Source of the DNA: JAAERC01 sp032123495
GTDB taxonomy: Bacteria > Zixibacteria > MSB-5A5 > GN15 > PGXB01
Reading direction: 5' to 3'
Length of the DNA stretch: 12,685 nt
NCBI GenBank assembly: GCA_032123495.1
Contig: JAQBFG010000280.1
Coordinates: 1 to 12,685, forward strand
Of this stretch, positions 1 through 7,383 are shown in pieces. The notes under the pieces were generated by a model. That model made no database searches. It had not been told where the DNA came from and worked only from the letters and a program-made list of their open reading frames with translations. Numbering within the stretch: the first letter of the stretch is position 1; the number at the start of each line of letters is the position of its first letter. Position numbers and translations under genes: made by a program.

Positions 1-531
1 ATATGTCCGCCCGATACTATTTTGGCATCCAACACATCATCGTTGCCGATCACAAAATTGGCCAGCGGTACCAAAAGACCGGAAAAAGTTGTCGGAATGC
101 ATTTTATGAATCCGGTTCCGATGATGAAACTGGTTGAGATGATTCGTGGCGTTGCTACATCAGACGAAACTTTTGATATTGTAATTGAGCTGGGCAAAAA
201 GCTTGGCAAAATTCCGGTTCCATCTGAGGATTATCCTGGATTTATTGCCAATAGAGTATTGCTGCCGATGATCAATGAGGCGATTTTTGCCCTCTTTGAG
301 GGTGTTGGAACTGCCGAGGATATCGATACGGTAATGAAGCTTGGTATGGGGCACCCGATGGGCCCTCTGACTCTGGCCGATTTTATCGGTCTTGACGTAT
401 GTCTTGATATTTTAAATGTTTTATTTGAAGGTTTGGGTGATCCCAAATACCGTCCCTGCCCGCTGCTTAAAAAGAAAGTGGAAGCAGGTTACCTGGGCCG
501 CAAGTCTGGACAGGGTTTCTTTAAATATTAA
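1..531 (+). CDS. hbd: 3-hydroxybutyryl-CoA dehydrogenase, 5'-truncated by the window edge
   Basis: This is the C-terminal ~176 residues of a ~280-residue NAD(P)-dependent 3-hydroxyacyl-CoA dehydrogenase, which interconverts 3-hydroxybutyryl-CoA and acetoacetyl-CoA in the cytoplasm. The frame is open from base 1 (ICPPDTILASNTSSLPIT), so the TTG at 22 is an internal Leu codon and not the start. Visible family hallmarks are GMHFMNPVP, with the catalytic His and, twelve residues on, the Glu of KLVE that forms the His-Glu pair; PSEDYPGFIANRVL at the domain junction; GMGHPMGPLTLADFIGLD in the helical C-terminal domain; and the typical ending GRKSGQGFFKY. The Rossmann NAD domain lies mostly off the window. 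An acyl-CoA dehydrogenase begins 19 bp downstream, so the gene is probably part of a butyryl/fatty-acyl-CoA operon. Direction (beta-oxidation or butyrate synthesis) cannot be told from here. Confidence 0.93.
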   Translation: MCPPDTILASNTSSLPITKLASGTKRPEKVVGMHFMNPVPMMKLVEMIRGVATSDETFDIVIELGKKLGKIPVPSEDYPGFIANRVLLPMINEAIFALFEGVGTAEDIDTVMKLGMGHPMGPLTLADFIGLDVCLDILNVLFEGLGDPKYRPCPLLKKKVEAGYLGRKSGQGFFKY

Positions 532-550
532 TTTTTAAGGAGCTATATAC

Positions 551-1696
551 ATGGATTTTAATCTGAGTGAAGATCAGGAAATGCTGCGTGAATCGGCTGT
601 TGAGTTTGCGCAGAAACGACTTTTCCCAATAGCTGAAGAACTTGATGAAAAGGGTGCGACACCTCCGGAATTATTGCAGGAAATCGGTGAACTTGGCTAT
701 TTTGGATTGATGGCTCCGGAGGAATTTGGCGGTTTGGGTGCCGATACCTTAAGTTATGCTCTGGTTATCGAAGAGATCGCAAAAGCGTGTGCCGGTATTT
801 CAATTGCCATTTCTGTTCATAATTCTTTGGTAATAAAGGCGATTGAAAAGTACGGAACCGATGAACAAAAACAGGAATACTTGCCTAAACTGGCCGCTGG
901 AGAAATTATCGGTGCTTATAGTTTATCAGAACCAAATTCCGGAACTGATGCTGGTTCAATTTCGTGCCAGGCCGTAGCTGACGGCGATAATTATATTTTT
1001 AACGGTACCAAAAGCTGGGTTTCGACCGCAAGCCATGCCAGTATATTTATTGTCTTTGCCCTGAGTGACCCATCATTAGGTCCCAAAGGAATTTCCGCAT
1101 TTATCGTTCCGAAAGATACTGATGGTATGTCAATCGGTGCCAATGAAAAGAAGATGGGCATGAAATGTTCCGATACTCGGGAACTCTCGTTTATGGATGC
1201 CAAGGTGCCAAAGGCTAATCTTCTTGGAACTGAAAACAAAGGTTTCAATATTGCTTTATCGCTTCTTGATAACGGCCGCATCGGTATTGCCGCGCAGTCG
1301 TTGGGTATTGCGCAATCAGCTTTTAATGAAGCGCTGAAATATTCCAAAGAGCGGAAACAGTTTGGCAAACCGCTGGCTGCATTTCAAGCTATTCAGTTTA
1401 AATTGGCTGATATGGCAACCAGAATTGATGCTGCCCGGTTGATGGTTTATCGTGCCGCCGTTTTAAAGGACCTTGAGGAACGGAAATATTCCCGGCAGAT
1501 ATCAATGGCAAAATTGTATGCATCTGAGGTTGCCAATTTCGTTGCCAACGAGGCAGTGCAGATTCATGGTGGGTACGGTTATGTCAAGGAGTATCCGGTT
1601 GAACGTTATTTTCGCGATGCACGGGTCACCGAGATCTATGAAGGAACCTCTGAAGCACAGAGGATGGTTATCTCTCGCGACTTGCTGAAGGACTAA
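551..1696 (+). CDS. Acyl-CoA dehydrogenase, short-chain/butyryl-CoA type
   Basis: A 381-residue FAD flavoenzyme of the usual family length that introduces the alpha-beta double bond into an acyl-CoA and passes electrons to an electron-transfer flavoprotein. Motifs in order: SLSEPNSGTD (about 124-133), NGTKSWVSTA (151-160) in the beta domain, YSKERKQFGKPL (264-275), QIHGGYGYVKEYP (337-349) for FAD contacts, and EIYEGTSEAQR (361-371). Glu364 of YEGTSE occupies the position of the catalytic base in SCAD and butyryl-CoA dehydrogenase. The start has an SD (AAGGAG, 537-542) 8 nt upstream. It follows hbd by 19 bp and is followed after 2 bp by a paralogue, so all three are probably one transcript. 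Chain-length preference (butyryl likely, from the hbd neighbour) is inferred. No etfAB is visible in the window. Confidence 0.93.
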   Translation: MDFNLSEDQEMLRESAVEFAQKRLFPIAEELDEKGATPPELLQEIGELGYFGLMAPEEFGGLGADTLSYALVIEEIAKACAGISIAISVHNSLVIKAIEKYGTDEQKQEYLPKLAAGEIIGAYSLSEPNSGTDAGSISCQAVADGDNYIFNGTKSWVSTASHASIFIVFALSDPSLGPKGISAFIVPKDTDGMSIGANEKKMGMKCSDTRELSFMDAKVPKANLLGTENKGFNIALSLLDNGRIGIAAQSLGIAQSAFNEALKYSKERKQFGKPLAAFQAIQFKLADMATRIDAARLMVYRAAVLKDLEERKYSRQISMAKLYASEVANFVANEAVQIHGGYGYVKEYPVERYFRDARVTEIYEGTSEAQRMVISRDLLKD

Positions 1697-1698
1697 CT

Positions 1699-2847
1699 AT
1701 GGATTTTGATATAAAATATAAAGACTTCAGAATGGAAGTCCGCGATTACATTGAGAAAAATATTGGTCCGCATGCAGTCGCAATTGACCGCGATCAGTAT
1801 TATTCAAAAGATGTTCATAAGACTGTAAATGATAAAGGCTGGTGGGGAAGTACTATCTCCAAAGATTATGGCGGTCTTGGTCTTTCGATGATGGAGTATG
1901 CTATCATCGTCGAAGAGATTTCGCGCGTCTGCGGTTCAACCGGTCTGACTTTTGCCGCTCATAATTCACTCGGCACCTGGCCGATAAGTACTTTTGGTTC
2001 TGAAGAACAGAAGCAAAAATATCTTCCTCCGGCAGCGGAGAAAGGGAGCCTGATTGCTTTCGGTTTGACCGAACCGGATGCCGGATCTGACGCCGGTGGT
2101 ACCAAAAGTAAGGCCGAGAAAAATGGCGATAATTATCTGGTCAACGGCACCAAATGCTGGATCACATCGGCTAATGTCTGCGATTATTCTATCATCACGG
2201 CGTTAACTGATGTTGATGCCGGAGTGCATGGGATCTCATCGTTCGTCATTGAAAAAGGTATGGAAGGTTTCTCCGCTGGCAAAAAAGAAAATAAGATGGG
2301 CTGTCGTGGTTCTGATACCGCCTTTATGCATTTTGACGATATGAAACTTCCGGCCTGGCATCTTCTTGGAAAAGAGGGAGAAGGATTCAAGCAGTTTATG
2401 AAAACGCTTGATGGCGGAAGAATCTCTATTGGTGCAATGGGTCTTGGTATTGCGCAGGCTGCTCTTGAATTGGCAGTTAAATATTCTGAGAGCCGGATTC
2501 AATTTGGGAAACCGATCTCGGCTAATCAGGCGATTCAGTTCAAGCTGGCCGATATGGCAACTCAGATTGAAACCGCCCGGCTGCTGATTTACAAAACCTC
2601 CTGGCTGAAAGATAACAATATTCCCTATTCCAAATATTCGGCGATGTGCAAATTATACTGTTCCGAGGTTTCGCATTTCTGCACATATGAGGCGATACAG
2701 ATTCTTGGCGCCGCCGGTTTATCCGAAAAATATCCAGCGGAACGATATTACCGGGATATGAAGCTGTGCGAGATCGGCGAAGGGACGTCGGAGATTCAGC
2801 GGATCGTTATCTCTCGTGAAGTGATCAAAGAGATGAAAGAGGTCTAG
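1699..2847 (+). CDS. Second acyl-CoA dehydrogenase, paralogue of the preceding gene
   Basis: A 382-residue acyl-CoA dehydrogenase starting 2 bp after its paralogue's stop. An AAGGA at 1688-1692, inside the upstream gene's last codons, can serve as SD, so translation is probably coupled. Shared core: LTEPDAGSDAG (about 123-133), NGTKCWITSA (149-158), QFGKPISANQAIQFKLADMA (268-287) and EIGEGTSEIQR (358-368), with Glu361 at the catalytic-base position. The canonical QIHGGYGY segment reads QILGAAGL here (333-340), replacing the usual His and second Gly. Long stretches match the neighbour (for example QAIQFKLADMAT), pointing to tandem duplication followed by divergence, probably to a different acyl or branched-chain substrate. 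The substrate cannot be read from sequence. A terminator follows 22 bp after the stop. Confidence 0.92.
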   Translation: MDFDIKYKDFRMEVRDYIEKNIGPHAVAIDRDQYYSKDVHKTVNDKGWWGSTISKDYGGLGLSMMEYAIIVEEISRVCGSTGLTFAAHNSLGTWPISTFGSEEQKQKYLPPAAEKGSLIAFGLTEPDAGSDAGGTKSKAEKNGDNYLVNGTKCWITSANVCDYSIITALTDVDAGVHGISSFVIEKGMEGFSAGKKENKMGCRGSDTAFMHFDDMKLPAWHLLGKEGEGFKQFMKTLDGGRISIGAMGLGIAQAALELAVKYSESRIQFGKPISANQAIQFKLADMATQIETARLLIYKTSWLKDNNIPYSKYSAMCKLYCSEVSHFCTYEAIQILGAAGLSEKYPAERYYRDMKLCEIGEGTSEIQRIVISREVIKEMKEV

Positions 2848-2869
2848 CAAAAATATTTATAGAATAATT

Positions 2870-2903
2870 AAAAACTGTGGCTTGTATTTGCCACAGTTTT
2901 TTT
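2870..2903 (+). terminator. Intrinsic terminator after the acyl-CoA dehydrogenase operon
   Basis: AAAACTGTGG (2871-2880) and CCACAGTTTT (2891-2900) form a perfect stem that can gain one more C-G pair (2881/2890), leaving an 8-nt loop. It runs straight into seven T residues (2897-2903). It lies 23 bp past the operon's last stop and before the rpiB SD, so it separates the two transcription units. Confidence 0.88.
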
Positions 2904-2947
2904 ATATTTATGAGTATTGATTTAAGAAAAAAACCGGAAGGTGAATA

Positions 2948-3388
2948 ATGAAAATAGCGATTGGATCCGATCACGCCGCTGTTGACATGAAGGACAAGGT
3001 TAAAACTGTTTTAGAAGGTAAGGACATTGAAGTCATCGATTTTGGCACCGATTCAAAAGAATCGGTTGATTATCCTGACTATGGATTAAAAGTGGCCCAG
3101 GCGGTTGCTTCTGAAGATGTTGATAGGGGTGTCGCAATCTGTTGGACCGGTGGTGGGATGGTGATCACGACCAATAAGGTCAGGGGAATAAGAGCGGCAT
3201 TATGTCTGAACAAAGATATGGCTTTTTATGCCCGTTCGCATAACGATATTAATGTCCTGGTGCTGTCACAGAAATATGTTAAAGATGAAGATTTAAATGA
3301 AATTATAGATACCTGGCTGACTACCGAATTTGAGGGTGGTCGGCATAGCCGAAGACTGGATAAAATCAAAAATGTTGAAAAGACCTGA
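2948..3388 (+). CDS. rpiB: Ribose-5-phosphate isomerase B (RpiB/LacAB family)
   Basis: A 146-residue RpiB-family sugar-phosphate isomerase, normal length, predicted to interconvert ribose-5-phosphate and ribulose-5-phosphate. Visible: N-terminal MKIAIGSDHA with the Asp-His pair that contacts substrate, DFGTDSKESVDYPDYG (31-46), Cys65 of the active-site loop, GIRAALC (80-86), the HND motif of SHNDINVLVL, and TEFEGGRHSRRLDKI near the C-terminus, a strong family signature. The usual loop CGTGIGMSI reads CWTGGGMVI (65-73): the Gly after the catalytic Cys is Trp66. A strong SD (GGAAGG, 2936-2941) precedes the ATG. glyA follows after 83 bp, an arrangement common in bacteria. Because of the altered loop, a related aldose-phosphate substrate is possible. 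Confidence 0.9.
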   Translation: MKIAIGSDHAAVDMKDKVKTVLEGKDIEVIDFGTDSKESVDYPDYGLKVAQAVASEDVDRGVAICWTGGGMVITTNKVRGIRAALCLNKDMAFYARSHNDINVLVLSQKYVKDEDLNEIIDTWLTTEFEGGRHSRRLDKIKNVEKT

Positions 3389-3471
3389 CCAACAACATTT
3401 TTGCAATCCGGTGGATCGCATGAAAATGAATAAATGAGCCTTAATTGGTTAATTAAAACAGAGGCAAAAAA

Positions 3472-4716
3472 ATGTCATATTTAGAAAAATCTGATCCTGA
3501 GATATTTGAAGCTTATCAAAAAGAGACTAAACGCGAATCGGATAAGCTCGAACTTATCGCCTCGGAAAATTTTGTTTCAGAGGCTGTGCTTGAAGCCGCT
3601 GGCGGCATAATGACCAATAAATACGCCGAGGGGTATCCTGGTAAACGGTATTATGGTGGTTGTGAGTTTGTTGATATTGCCGAAAATCTGGCCCGTGAAC
3701 GAGCCAAGGAGCTATTTAAATGCGAACATGTCAATGTCCAACCGCATTCGGGATCCCAGGCAAATATGGGTGTCTATTTTACAATTCTGGAACCGGGCGA
3801 TAAAGTGATGGGGTTGGATTTATCGCATGGCGGACATTTAACTCATGGACATCCTCTAAATTTTTCAGGAAAACTATATCAGTTTTTTCCATATCAGGTG
3901 GACAAAGACACCGAAGTAATAGACTACGATGTTTTAAAAATTCAGGCCGGAGAAGTCAAACCGAAAATGATTGTCACCGGTGCCTCGGCTTATCCAAGGG
4001 CGCTCGATTTTAAGAAGTTTCGCGAGATAGCCGATTCTTGCGGTGCTTATTTAATGGTTGATATTGCCCATATCGCCGGTTTGATTGCGGCCGGGTATCA
4101 TGAATCACCGATCCCTTATGCCGATTTTGTTACCACAACCACACATAAGACACTACGCGGCCCGCGTGGCGGGATGATTATGTGCAAAGAAAAATATGCC
4201 GCCGATATTGACAGGACGGTGATGCCCGGTATTCAGGGCGGACCGTTGATGCATATTATTGCCGCCAAGGCGGTCGCTTTTGGTGAGGCGTTAAAACCGG
4301 AATTTAAAGATTACCAGAAAAGAATTCTTGAGAATGCGCGAACTTTATCAGGTGAGTTGAAAAATATGGGGTATCATATTGTTTCAGGTGGAACCGATAC
4401 GCATCTGTTTTTGCTTTCATTTCTTGACCGCGACTTTTCAGGCAAAAAAGTTGAAAAGGCGCTTGATAAAGCAGGGATGACGGTTAACAAGAATACGGTT
4501 CCATTTGATACGCGCAAACCGTTTGTCACCTCCGGTGTCAGAATCGGGACCCCGGCAATCACCACTCGTGGTATGGGGACCGATGATATGAAAACAATCG
4601 CAGGGTTTATCGATAGAGCCATCAAAAATCTCGATGACGATGAGGTCTTGGCGAAAATTGCCGGAGAGGTAAAAACGCTCTGCGACAAATTTCCTTTGTA
4701 CACTGATAGAAAATAA
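3472..4716 (+). CDS. glyA: Serine hydroxymethyltransferase
   Basis: A 414-residue PLP enzyme (family length about 410-430) that converts serine and tetrahydrofolate to glycine and 5,10-methylene-THF, the carbon donor for thymidylate and purines. Visible: LELIASENF (26-34), NKYAEGYPGKRYYGG (49-63), SHGGHLTHG (118-126) with the ring-stacking His, VDIAHIAGLIAAG (196-208) with the PLP-pyridine Asp197, and TTTTHKTLRGPRGG (221-234) with Lys226 as the Schiff-base lysine. The C-terminal substrate region GVRIGTPAITTRGM (about 357-370) is intact. GAGG (3461-3464) lies 7 nt before the ATG. The downstream dCMP deaminase and nrdR fit a role in dTTP supply. No frameshift or missing catalytic residue was seen. 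Confidence 0.97.
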   Translation: MSYLEKSDPEIFEAYQKETKRESDKLELIASENFVSEAVLEAAGGIMTNKYAEGYPGKRYYGGCEFVDIAENLARERAKELFKCEHVNVQPHSGSQANMGVYFTILEPGDKVMGLDLSHGGHLTHGHPLNFSGKLYQFFPYQVDKDTEVIDYDVLKIQAGEVKPKMIVTGASAYPRALDFKKFREIADSCGAYLMVDIAHIAGLIAAGYHESPIPYADFVTTTTHKTLRGPRGGMIMCKEKYAADIDRTVMPGIQGGPLMHIIAAKAVAFGEALKPEFKDYQKRILENARTLSGELKNMGYHIVSGGTDTHLFLLSFLDRDFSGKKVEKALDKAGMTVNKNTVPFDTRKPFVTSGVRIGTPAITTRGMGTDDMKTIAGFIDRAIKNLDDDEVLAKIAGEVKTLCDKFPLYTDRK

Positions 4717-4755
4717 GTATTTACCTCCTGCTTGACCGGCACTTTGATACTAAAT

Positions 4756-4792
4756 AATCTATTTTTTCAAGATAGATTCGTATTGTTTTTTT
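4756..4792 (+). terminator. Possible weak terminator after glyA
   Basis: AATCTAT (4756-4762) and ATAGATT (4772-4778) form a 7-bp AT-rich stem with a 9-nt loop. A run of seven T residues (4786-4792) begins 7 nt after the stem. With one G-C pair and an offset T run, it would be a weak or partial terminator at best; read-through into the next gene is likely. Confidence 0.3.
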
Positions 4793-4840
4793 GTGGTATT
4801 CAAAATTAATTCGATTTATAATATTTATCGGAGGTAGAGT

Positions 4841-5146
4841 TTGCTTATTCAATTTTCAATATTTCCAACCGGCGGGGGTGATTCGGCCTCAGGCGAAGTG
4901 TCAAAAGTCATTGATATAATTGACAATTCAGGTTTGACATATAAAACATCATCGATGGCAACCGTTATCGAAGGGGAATGGGATCAGATTATACCGGTAA
5001 TCAATAAATGTCGTTTGAAATTAAAGGAAAATAGCAGTCGTGTCTATATGGTTATGACAATGGATGATAGAGAAGGCGCAACCGGCAGAATCGACGGCAA
5101 AATTGCTTCGATTGAAAAAAATTTAAATAAGATTATTCAAAAATAG
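4841..5146 (+). CDS. Thiamine-binding protein, MTH1187/YqgV family
   Basis: A 101-residue protein matching the MTH1187/YkoF-like family (formerly DUF77), small ferredoxin-fold proteins that bind thiamine or hydroxymethylpyrimidine-type ligands in the cytoplasm. Visible signatures: the N-terminal strand QFSIFPTGGG, the SxMATVIEGEWDQI motif (38-50), which is the best family marker, and a C-terminal RVYMVMTMDDREG...GRIDGKIASIEKNL segment. The start is TTG at 4841, supported by a strong GGAGG (4830-4834) 6 nt upstream, and no in-frame ATG lies nearby. The 124-bp gap after glyA contains a possible weak terminator. cutA follows after 27 bp. The family assignment is good; the biological ligand is not shown by the sequence. 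Confidence 0.82.
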   Translation: MLIQFSIFPTGGGDSASGEVSKVIDIIDNSGLTYKTSSMATVIEGEWDQIIPVINKCRLKLKENSSRVYMVMTMDDREGATGRIDGKIASIEKNLNKIIQK

Positions 5147-5173
5147 AAATTACAAAATAATTGGGGTACGTAA

Positions 5174-5491
5174 ATGTCTGCATTTAGACTTGTTATGGTA
5201 ACTGTTCCGAAGGATAAAGCGGAAGAAATGTCTCAGAAAATCGTTGTCAGCGGATTGGCCGCCTGTGTTAATATTGTTGACAATGCCAGATCTATCTATA
5301 AATGGAAAGGCGAGTTAAAAACTGAGACCGAGTCTATTCTGTTTATAAAAACTGCGACTAAAAAAGTTGAGAATCTTATCAAATCGATCCGAGAAGATCA
5401 TCCTTATGAAACACCGGAAATTATTTCGATGACAATTTCCGAAGGTAATCCGGACTTTCTCAATTGGGTCGATGAGGAAACGACCAAATAA
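5174..5491 (+). CDS. cutA: Divalent-cation tolerance protein CutA
   Basis: A 105-residue CutA1-family protein of ordinary length. These are small, very stable trimeric ferredoxin-fold proteins linked to copper and divalent-metal tolerance, with unclear molecular function. Visible: the N-terminal strand LVMVTVPKDKAEEMSQKIVVSGLAACVNI (about 6-34), IYKWKGELKTETESILFIKT (41-60), and the diagnostic HPYETPEI (76-83). The ending GNPDFLNWVDEE resembles the family's conserved C-terminal Gly...LxW segment. The ATG at 5174 has only a weak purine-rich site (GGGG, 5163-5166). It sits between a thiamine-binding protein and a SAM-cleaving enzyme, probably in one transcript. Both the preceding protein and CutA have ferredoxin-like folds, but nothing here shows that they interact. 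Confidence 0.92.
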   Translation: MSAFRLVMVTVPKDKAEEMSQKIVVSGLAACVNIVDNARSIYKWKGELKTETESILFIKTATKKVENLIKSIREDHPYETPEIISMTISEGNPDFLNWVDEETTK

Positions 5492-5523
5492 GATAGTCTT
5501 GACTAAAATCGCGGAGTTTTGTT

Positions 5524-6333
5524 TTGGCTGATTTAAATACCGATAATCCGATTATAACCCTGACAACTGATTTTGGTCTGTCTGATAATTACGTTGGGAT
5601 ATTAAAAGGTATTATTGGTGGTTTTAATAGTCGCGCCAGAATAATTGATAATACTCATGATATCCCCAAATATGATATAAATTCCGGTTGTTATTCTCTT
5701 GAGACTTCATTTAAATATTTCCCCCGCGGTACAATTCATCTCGCCGTTGTTGATCCCGGGGTAGGTACGACAAGAAATGCACTTTTGATTGAGACGGCCG
5801 ATTATTATTTTATCGGGCCGGATAACGGTCTTTTTTCGTTTCTTCAAAAAAAAGAAATCGTAAAGATAATTTCTTTAACTAAGCGAAAATTCTTTTTGGG
5901 AGAGATTTCTTCTACATTCAATGCCCGCGATATTTTTGCCCCGGTTGCAGGATTTCTTTCGCTAGGTATCTCACCAGATGAATTTGGTCCCCGAATCAAA
6001 AAGATTGAAACGATAAAATCTAATAGAATTAGAAAAACTAAGGCAGGATTAATCGGGGATATTGTATATATTGATTCGTTTGGAAATATTGTTACTTCGT
6101 TTCGGCATAATAATCTGCCCGACGGTTCTTTTGTGGTTTATCTGGGGAAGAATAAAATCGGGCGAGTTAAGAAAACCTATGGCTCGGTGAAAACAGGAAA
6201 GCCGGTGGCCTATATAAATTCGTTTGGGTATCTCGAAATAGCTGTTAATAACGGCTCCGCAGCCGATTATTATTCTATCGATTACATGTCAAAAGAAAAG
6301 ATTTTAATTGCAACATCATCGAAACTAACATAG
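5524..6333 (+). CDS. SAM hydroxide adenosyltransferase (DUF62/fluorinase superfamily)
   Basis: A 269-residue member of the DUF62 family, whose characterised members use hydroxide to split S-adenosylmethionine into adenosine and methionine. Visible: ITLTTDFGLSDNYVG (10-24), THDIPKYDINSG (44-55), VVDPGVGTTR (75-84) with Asp77 and Arg84 spaced as in the family, GPDNG (98-102), STFNARDIFAPVAG (130-143), IDSFGNIVTS (183-192) in the C-terminal barrel, and YLEIAVNNGSAADYY (236-250). The Asp-Arg-His triad reported for the family appears incomplete: the expected His of the TFHGRD-type motif is Asn133 (codon AAT). The start is TTG at 5524 with GGAG (5513-5516) 7 nt upstream. It lies 32 bp after cutA and 9 bp before the dCMP deaminase, so cotranscription is very likely. 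Activity as a hydrolase is an inference. Confidence 0.88.
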   Translation: MADLNTDNPIITLTTDFGLSDNYVGILKGIIGGFNSRARIIDNTHDIPKYDINSGCYSLETSFKYFPRGTIHLAVVDPGVGTTRNALLIETADYYFIGPDNGLFSFLQKKEIVKIISLTKRKFFLGEISSTFNARDIFAPVAGFLSLGISPDEFGPRIKKIETIKSNRIRKTKAGLIGDIVYIDSFGNIVTSFRHNNLPDGSFVVYLGKNKIGRVKKTYGSVKTGKPVAYINSFGYLEIAVNNGSAADYYSIDYMSKEKILIATSSKLT

Positions 6334-6342
6334 ATTCGGCTT

Positions 6343-6843
6343 ATGACAAACAATACTAACTTCAGACGACCCTCCTGGGATGAATATTTTATGCGAATCG
6401 CCATGCTTGCCGCCACCCGATCGACCTGCCTGAGACGTCAGGTTGGGGCGGTGATAGTCAAGGATAAGCGGGTTTTGGCAACCGGTTATAATGGTTCACC
6501 GGCCGGGCTGAAACATTGCCTTGACATCGGTTGTTTACGCGATGAGCTGGGGATTCCATCAGGGGAGAGGCATGAACTTTGCCGCGCCATTCATGCCGAG
6601 CAGAACGCTATCGTTCAGGCAGCCACATCGGGGACATCGATTGAAGGTGCCACTCTCTATTGCACTACTTCACCATGTGTTCTCTGCGCCAAAGTTTTGA
6701 TTAATTCAGGGATTAAGGAAATTTATGCCGGTGAGGGATACCCCGACGAACTTTCCCGACAGATGCTTGACGAGGCCGGGATTCAGGTCCAGCGTTTGGT
6801 GGTCAGCAGCAACTCAGAGCTAATGAAGGAATTTGAAAAATGA
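6343..6843 (+). CDS. dCMP deaminase (deoxycytidylate deaminase)
   Basis: A 166-residue zinc-dependent deaminase of the dCMP/ComEB type, making dUMP for thymidylate synthesis. Visible: RPSWDEYFMRIA at the N-terminus, the substrate loop GYNGSPAGLKHC (48-59), the insert CLRDELGIPSGERHELCRAI characteristic of dCMP deaminases, the zinc and catalytic motif HAEQNAI (84-90, His84 ligand and Glu86 proton shuttle), and PCVLCAK (111-117) with zinc ligands Cys112 and Cys115. The start at 6343 keeps the RPSWDEYF segment that homologues carry near their N-termini. The SD is poor, so coupling to the upstream gene, whose stop is 9 bp away, is likely. Its TGA overlaps the nrdR ATG (ATGA, 6840-6843). Confidence 0.94.
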   Translation: MTNNTNFRRPSWDEYFMRIAMLAATRSTCLRRQVGAVIVKDKRVLATGYNGSPAGLKHCLDIGCLRDELGIPSGERHELCRAIHAEQNAIVQAATSGTSIEGATLYCTTSPCVLCAKVLINSGIKEIYAGEGYPDELSRQMLDEAGIQVQRLVVSSNSELMKEFEK

Positions 6844-7289
6844 AATGCCCCTTCTGCGGCCATGAGGAGGACCGGGTTGTCGATTCCCGTTCAGCTCAGG
6901 ATGGCCGCGCAGTGCGTCGCCGACGGGAATGTCTCAAGTGTAAAGATCGATTTACAACTTACGAATATATTGAAAATGTAACGCTGACCGTCACCAAATC
7001 GGATCATCGCCGTGAACCATTTGATCGCAGAAAATTAATCAATGGTATCAAGCTTGCCTGTAATAAACGCCCGGTATCAATAAAGAAAATTGAATCATTG
7101 GTCGATGGTATTGAATCTCGTCTGCAAGAGCTTTCCAAAAGCGAGGTTACCAGTACCTATGTCGGCGAGTTGGTGATGGAGGCGCTTAAGGAGACCGACG
7201 AAATTGCCTATGTTCGTTTTGCCTCGGTTTATCGTAAATTCCAGGACAAAGCAGAATTTATGGAAGAGCTTAAGAAACTGCTCGAATAA
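6840..7289 (+). CDS. nrdR: Transcriptional repressor NrdR
   Basis: A 149-residue NrdR, the nucleotide-sensing repressor of ribonucleotide reductase operons. The N-terminal zinc ribbon has CPFC (3-6) and CLKC (31-34), with the basic stretch RAVRRRRECLKCKDRFTTYE used for DNA binding. An ATP-cone domain follows, from about residue 49, with VTKSDHRREPFDRRKLINGI and the family-typical YVGELVMEALKETDEIAYVRFASVYRKF towards the C-terminus. Length and motifs are standard. The start overlaps the stop of the dCMP deaminase by 4 bp, indicating translational coupling and placing dUMP production and the dNTP sensor under common expression. No convincing paired NrdR box was seen in the gaps of this window, so its targets are probably elsewhere. 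Confidence 0.96.
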   Translation: MKCPFCGHEEDRVVDSRSAQDGRAVRRRRECLKCKDRFTTYEYIENVTLTVTKSDHRREPFDRRKLINGIKLACNKRPVSIKKIESLVDGIESRLQELSKSEVTSTYVGELVMEALKETDEIAYVRFASVYRKFQDKAEFMEELKKLLE

Positions 7290-7347
7290 TTTCTTAATTT
7301 TTATGACTGGCATTGATTATCACCAATGTTATAAATCCAAAAACCAA

Positions 7348-7376
7348 TTGACTTTAAATCGATATTACTGCTAATT
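7348..7376 (+). promoter_or_regulatory. Weak candidate promoter before tatC
   Basis: TTGACT (7348-7353) is a good -35 match. At 17 nt spacing the -10 would be CTAATT (7371-7376), a poor match. The predicted start of transcription falls at about 7383, essentially on the annotated ATG 7384. If real, it would favour translation from ATG 7489 or a leaderless message. Confidence 0.25.
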
Positions 7377-7383
7377 CCCTGCA

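Noticed and set aside
22..24. TTG at 22 as the start of the first gene
   Set aside because: The frame is open to base 1 and the residues before it match the conserved DTILASNTSS segment of the family, so the gene begins outside the window.
3438..3465. Bulged inverted repeat (GCCTTAATT / AATTAA…GGC) overlapping the glyA SD
   Set aside because: The stem is mostly A-T with a six-base bulge, and no known glyA-leader motif is recognisable. It is too weak to call a regulatory element.
4817..4822. TATAAT before the thiamine-binding protein gene
   Set aside because: No acceptable -35 lies at 15-19 bp spacing, and the predicted start would fall right at the SD. AT-rich background explains it.
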